A stretch of DNA of 64,000 nt from Bacteroides sp. (GTDB taxonomy: Bacteria; Bacteroidota; Bacteroidia; Bacteroidales; UBA7960): positions 1 to 64,000 of the forward strand of contig JAZBOS010000084.1 of NCBI GenBank assembly GCA_036351255.1. Direction: 5' to 3'. Position 1 is the first letter of the stretch. The number at the start of each line of letters is the position of its first letter. The notes under the pieces are model-generated. The model worked only from the letters and a program-made list of their open reading frames with translations. It was not told the origin of the DNA and did not search any database. The translations under genes and the position numbers were made by a program. Shown in pieces: positions 60,445 through 64,000 of the stretch.

Positions 60445-61902
60445 CTAAACAAAAAACCTTGGGGTCATCTTTTCTGGCTGGGTTCTGAACAATTGGTGGT
60501 GCAGGCGGTCGAAGACTTCGATGTCGTGGATTTTCAGGTCGTTGCACAGATCACTCAGGATAAAGAATTTATGATGGTCGGTAAGGCAAGGGAGGGCTGT
60601 TTCGTAGAGGGTCTCGTAAAGCTTTTCCCTGGTTATGGCCAGTTGCTTATAAGAAGCTAGCTGAAACATCCATATCAGGTTGGGAACATAACCGGCCCTT
60701 TTTTGTGACTGTTTGTCCTTTTCCAGGAGTTTGTACCGGCGTGCCAGCGACAGGATGTCCCGGTATTTTTCGATGGCCAGCAAAGCCAGGAAATAGGAAG
60801 AAAAGAACAAGTGCCATCGATGCTGCATGATATCGTCGCGGTTGGTCTGCAGGGTTGTTTGGGCATAACTGACGGCCTCAGCTGCCCTCCCGTTGCGCCA
60901 AAGGGCCTGGATGTAATACGCTATGAAGCCTACCCGGGTGTGCGGACTATTGGATTTCTTCAGTTCGGGAAAGGACCGGTTGAGGAGTTGCAGGGCACCG
61001 GTATATTTCCCCTTCCGCAACAAGACCGCACAAAGGTTGACCAGGTAATAGAGATAATCGTTGCTGTGGTAACGGATGGACAGGTAGCCGTAAGTTTCCG
61101 CCAGATCGAGTTCATTGTTGCGGGAGTGGACCAGCAGGCGGTTGGCATAGTAGTTGGCCAGGATGCGGGGCGAGTACATTTCGCCCTGGATAAAGCGCTT
61201 CTCCAAGTCTTCAAAGATTCCAATGAGCCGATGGTAATCCTTGTAATTGTAATAAAGGAAAACCAGCCTGACCAGTGCCAGGTAACGGTTCAGTCCGTCG
61301 ATCTCTTCCTCGTAAAAGACCTCTAATAGCCACTTCTCCCACTGGGCAGCTTCTGTGTCATATTCTGAATATTGCCTTACGATGTCGCGGGTAGCTTGAT
61401 GAAGCCGTTGATTGATGTGGCGCGAGCGTTCATAAGGAAATTTATACTTTTCCAGGAAAGCCGAGGCCAGCTCGTAATATTGCTGGCGCACACGGATCAG
61501 CAAAAAATTCTGGTAGTTCTGCACCAACTCATAAAAGCGGATAAAGTAAAAGTCCGGTTTCTGATATTGCCTGATGATTTTAATGATCCTTTTTTCATCT
61601 TCCGGGTTCAGGGCATCGGTCATAATGCGCTGATCCATTTGGCTTAGCCACTCATAAAAGATATCTACATTGATGGCTTCGAGTTTTTCAGTAATCCATT
61701 TTTTCAGATATGAATACTTGCGTTTGTCGGTGCGTTGAGGATAAGGTTTGGTTTGTGCGGGGTGGCGGCTGTTATGGGAAATGATTTTCAACAGGCGGAT
61801 GTTCTCAGGGTCCTGCAACTGGTGAATGCCCAACAGATAATCGCACTCAAAGGGGAGGAGGGCTGCGGCAAATGCTGAGAACTTTTTCAGGGGCTTGTGC
61901 AT
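60445..61902 (-). CDS. Hypothetical helical protein
   Basis: A 485-residue soluble protein rich in Tyr, Leu, Arg and Lys. The pattern of paired helices (for example YLYYLVNLCAVLLRKGKYTG and HTRVGFIAYYIQALWRNGR) suggests a TPR-like superhelix, with no recognised domain. The frame also opens at ATG 61947, but 61902 gives a more natural start. It is divergent from the downstream SDR gene. Confidence 0.6.
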   Translation of the reverse strand: MHKPLKKFSAFAAALLPFECDYLLGIHQLQDPENIRLLKIISHNSRHPAQTKPYPQRTDKRKYSYLKKWITEKLEAINVDIFYEWLSQMDQRIMTDALNPEDEKRIIKIIRQYQKPDFYFIRFYELVQNYQNFLLIRVRQQYYELASAFLEKYKFPYERSRHINQRLHQATRDIVRQYSEYDTEAAQWEKWLLEVFYEEEIDGLNRYLALVRLVFLYYNYKDYHRLIGIFEDLEKRFIQGEMYSPRILANYYANRLLVHSRNNELDLAETYGYLSIRYHSNDYLYYLVNLCAVLLRKGKYTGALQLLNRSFPELKKSNSPHTRVGFIAYYIQALWRNGRAAEAVSYAQTTLQTNRDDIMQHRWHLFFSSYFLALLAIEKYRDILSLARRYKLLEKDKQSQKRAGYVPNLIWMFQLASYKQLAITREKLYETLYETALPCLTDHHKFFILSDLCNDLKIHDIEVFDRLHHQLFRTQPEKMTPRFFV

Positions 61903-62002
61903 GACGTCGTTTGTTTTCAATGGAATAAATATATAAAAAAGCACCATAGAAAAGAGCGTGTTTCCATATATTTTTTGTTAATTTTAAGCAAAAACACAAG
62001 AA

Positions 62003-62749
62003 ATGAAAAATGCTATCGTAACAGGGGGTGCCCAGGGCATCGGCAAGGCTATATCCATGAAATTGATTAAAGAAGGGGTTTTTGTATTTGTGCTTGATAT
62101 TGATGCGGAGGCAGTGGAAGACTTTAAGCAGGAAGTTGTTCCGCACAAATTTTATAAAACCTTTGTTTGCGATGCAGGAGGGGAGGCTTCCCTGAAGGTG
62201 GCTCTGGATGAATGCTTGCAAGGCCCTGAAGGCATCAGTTACCTGGTAAACAATGCGGCCATTTCGGCCAATAAAGCTGTGGAAGAACTCAGCTTGGATG
62301 AATGGAACCGGGTGCTTGCCGTGAATTTGAGTTCTTTTTTTCTGACGGCAAAATACCTTTCCCCGGCATTAAGGGTAACCAAAGGGGCCATTGTGAACCT
62401 ATGCAGCACGCGTGCCTTTATGTCGGAGCCGGGTACGGAGGCCTATTCAGCCAGCAAGGGCGGGGTGTATGGCTTGACCCACGCTTTGGCCATGAGCCTT
62501 CAGCCCGAGGTAAGGGTGAACTGTATCAGCCCTGGATGGATCGATACCACGGCTTGGCAAAAGAAAAGCAAGCGGAAAGTTATTGATTGGGCTGCGGAAC
62601 ACCATTTGCAGCATCCCGCAGGCCGCATCGGCGAACCCGAAGACATTGCCGACCTCGCCTGGTATCTGCTTTCAGATCAGGCCGGCTTCATCACCGGGCA
62701 GAATTTCATAGTTGACGGGGGTATGACCCGCAAGATGATATACCTGTAA
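62003..62749 (+). CDS. SDR-family oxidoreductase
   Basis: A 248-residue short-chain dehydrogenase with VTGGAQGIGK (nucleotide binding), NNAAIS, and the Ser...Tyr-x3-Lys set in CSTRAFMSEPGTEAYSASK. It has the glucose-1-dehydrogenase/FabG-like end FIVDGGMTR. The substrate is unknown. It starts 100 bp from the divergent hypothetical gene and converges on the Omp28 gene (21 bp). Confidence 0.88.
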   Translation: MKNAIVTGGAQGIGKAISMKLIKEGVFVFVLDIDAEAVEDFKQEVVPHKFYKTFVCDAGGEASLKVALDECLQGPEGISYLVNNAAISANKAVEELSLDEWNRVLAVNLSSFFLTAKYLSPALRVTKGAIVNLCSTRAFMSEPGTEAYSASKGGVYGLTHALAMSLQPEVRVNCISPGWIDTTAWQKKSKRKVIDWAAEHHLQHPAGRIGEPEDIADLAWYLLSDQAGFITGQNFIVDGGMTRKMIYL

Positions 62750-62770
62750 GGTTCAGACTTGATCAGTTAA

Positions 62771-63619
62771 TCAGTTCAACTTCTTTTCTTCAGCCTGGAT
62801 AACCTCCAGGTTCTGGCCGCTGTAAAGGTAAGCCACAACGGAACAGTTTTCAGCATCCCATTCCTCATTCAGGGTGAGGCTGTAGTTTTTTGTGAAAACT
62901 TGCATCGCTGATACTTGCCCTGAGCTAAGGGTTTCTCCCCAGGTGCCGTTGATGCATGTCCTGAGCACATGCCGGTGAACATAATCAGGGATGATTCCAT
63001 CGGGGTAGTGGGGGTCATTGGTTTTTTGGGGGGATATCAAGCTATCCTCCAGGAGAAAAGCAACTAAATAGATTGGGCATTCCAGGTCCTCAAGCATAGT
63101 AGATTTAATGGTCACATCCAACTTGCGGTTTGAAGCCTGGTAGCTGGTGCTGATGTTGATCCCAGCTTGGGGTTCCTGTTCCAGGATCTCGCTGATGACG
63201 CCTCCCCAAGCGTTAGGGTTCAGGATCGGACTTCCGGATGTTTCTTTCCTGTTCACCATGCCCACAGGGTTGTAAGAGATACCGAAGTAGGTGTTGATCT
63301 CATTGCCTGCCGCAGTCCTGTAATCGGTAATAAAGTCGGGTGCGCTGGTACGTGCAAAGAAGCCTGCATGAATGCTGATGATGACCAGCTGGTCGCCGAA
63401 GAACTCCTTCAGGGTTTCGGCGGTTTCTGCACCCTCAGCACAGTTGGGGCACTGGTGCCCGGTGAATTCTTCCAGAAGAACCTTGCGAACCACATCGCCG
63501 TTATTTCCGTTTCCGTCCGGTGTATTCATATAGGGCTCTTCAACGATATCACAGGCCGTAAACACAAGAGCGGCCAGAAAAAGTGGAAAAAGGAAAGATA
63601 TTTTTCTGAAAATCATCAT
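62771..63619 (-). CDS. Omp28-family lipoprotein with CPNC motif
   Basis: A 282-residue lipoprotein with lipobox FTAC (Cys23). The mature part starts with a thioredoxin-like segment LEEFTGHQCPNCAEG carrying the CPNC pair (57 and 60), then VIISIHAGFFA, as in Omp28-related outer-membrane proteins. A redox role is plausible but not shown. ATG 63619 is used; a TTG two codons earlier is less likely. Confidence 0.88.
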   Translation of the reverse strand: MMIFRKISFLFPLFLAALVFTACDIVEEPYMNTPDGNGNNGDVVRKVLLEEFTGHQCPNCAEGAETAETLKEFFGDQLVIISIHAGFFARTSAPDFITDYRTAAGNEINTYFGISYNPVGMVNRKETSGSPILNPNAWGGVISEILEQEPQAGINISTSYQASNRKLDVTIKSTMLEDLECPIYLVAFLLEDSLISPQKTNDPHYPDGIIPDYVHRHVLRTCINGTWGETLSSGQVSAMQVFTKNYSLTLNEEWDAENCSVVAYLYSGQNLEVIQAEEKKLN

Positions 63620-63628
63620 GTACAAAGT

Positions 63629-64000
63629 TTAAAAACTGCTGGTAACGCTAAGCATAAATCCATTCGATGCTGGAACCTGGCGACACACCCCACCCACGCA
63701 AACGATGCCTTCGCGCTGCTTCCCATAGGAGAGGCTGAAGCGATTGGCGTTGCGGTTGTACCCGGCGCTAACGGTCAGGTAGTGTAAACGCAGGTCTTTA
63801 TTGTCATTGCCATAGTTGTACTGGTCTGATAGCGAGAAGAACCAGTTCGGGGCAATGGTGTACTCGGCCAGGGCCATGGCCCAGTTGCCTTTGTCCTGCC
63901 TGGTGGACAGGTGCTGCAACTCCCAGCGGATGCTGTGACGATTGGGCAGGCGGTGGGTGAAGTCGGCTATGGCAATGTGGGCGTAAACCATTTCCTTATC
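63629..64000 (-). CDS. Outer-membrane protein, C-terminal part (DUF6029-like)
   Basis: The frame is open through the window edge, so the N-terminus is missing. The 124 visible residues alternate polar and aromatic residues as beta strands (HSIRWELQHLS, WAMALAEYTIAPNWFFSLS, RLHYLTVSAGYN) and end in FMLSVTSSF, a barrel-type terminal Phe. It resembles Bacteroidota DUF6029 proteins, which often pair with Omp28 genes; the pairing is seen here, with 9 bp between stop and start. Confidence 0.65.
   Translation of the reverse strand, partial: DKEMVYAHIAIADFTHRLPNRHSIRWELQHLSTRQDKGNWAMALAEYTIAPNWFFSLSDQYNYGNDNKDLRLHYLTVSAGYNRNANRFSLSYGKQREGIVCVGGVCRQVPASNGFMLSVTSSF

Overview
The window is chromosomal DNA of a member of the Bacteroidota. 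It cannot be placed more precisely from the sequence. The signs are two exported proteins with C-terminal type IX secretion sorting domains, an Omp28-type lipoprotein, the Bacteroidota form of LptE, a GXHH-type eukaryote-like isoleucyl-tRNA synthetase, few Shine-Dalgarno sequences, and several upstream boxes matching the TAnnTTTG -7 consensus of this phylum. No prophage, insertion sequence, CRISPR array or rRNA gene was seen. The only RNA gene recognised is one tRNA-Arg(CCT).

Layout. 0-4.3 kb: GNAT tail and methylmalonyl-CoA mutase (mutA-mutB, minus strand). 4.5-13.7 kb: a 1370-residue secreted trypsin-type protease, leuS, a DUF3108 protein, a small lipoprotein, a cyclophilin and an S4 RNA-binding protein. 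14-19.7 kb (minus strand): an envelope operon (membrane protein, sigma-54 activator, LptE, TPR protein, SecG) that ends in a strong terminator, followed by groES-groEL with its own upstream region. 19.9-30.9 kb: hybrid histidine kinase, metG, tRNA-Arg, a small protein, M1 aminopeptidase, polysaccharide flippase and a large KamA-like radical SAM protein. 30.9-40.3 kb (minus strand): FtsX/MacB-type permease, pterin dehydratase, lipoate ligase, radical SAM protein, then lspA, a DksA-like gene and ileS. 40.4-42 kb: lipA-lipB. 42-50.6 kb: mostly exported or membrane proteins, including a papain-fold peptidase, a PQQ-type sugar dehydrogenase, a methyltransferase, GtrA, a CDP-alcohol phosphatidyltransferase, a GH47 mannosidase lipoprotein, a DUF3788 protein and an MtfA-like peptidase. 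50.7-60.1 kb: eight minus-strand genes described below. 60.4-64 kb: a hypothetical protein, an SDR, an Omp28 lipoprotein and a truncated outer-membrane protein gene.

How the genes work together. The eight-gene tract at 50.8-60.1 kb is the most coherent accessory region. It runs thiolase, SDR reductase, KAS III-like protein, Na+/solute symporter, acyl-CoA ligase, small lipoprotein, outer-membrane barrel and alpha/beta hydrolase. Together these could release, import, activate and thiolytically cleave a hydroxy- or keto-acid, and the KAS III-like protein lacks the usual His and Asn of its active site. Methylmalonyl-CoA mutase fits propionate/succinate metabolism, and lplA plus lipA/lipB give both salvage and synthesis of lipoate.

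Two intergenic arrays of GTTTAAAC-like octamers spaced about one helical turn apart (13.8 and 48.9 kb), a tandem palindromic site upstream of the permease, and a sigma-54-like site upstream of groES are the main unexplained non-coding signals. Many open frames start at TTG or GTG a few codons before a better ATG. Where the N-terminus or spacing argued for it, the internal ATG was chosen and this is stated.
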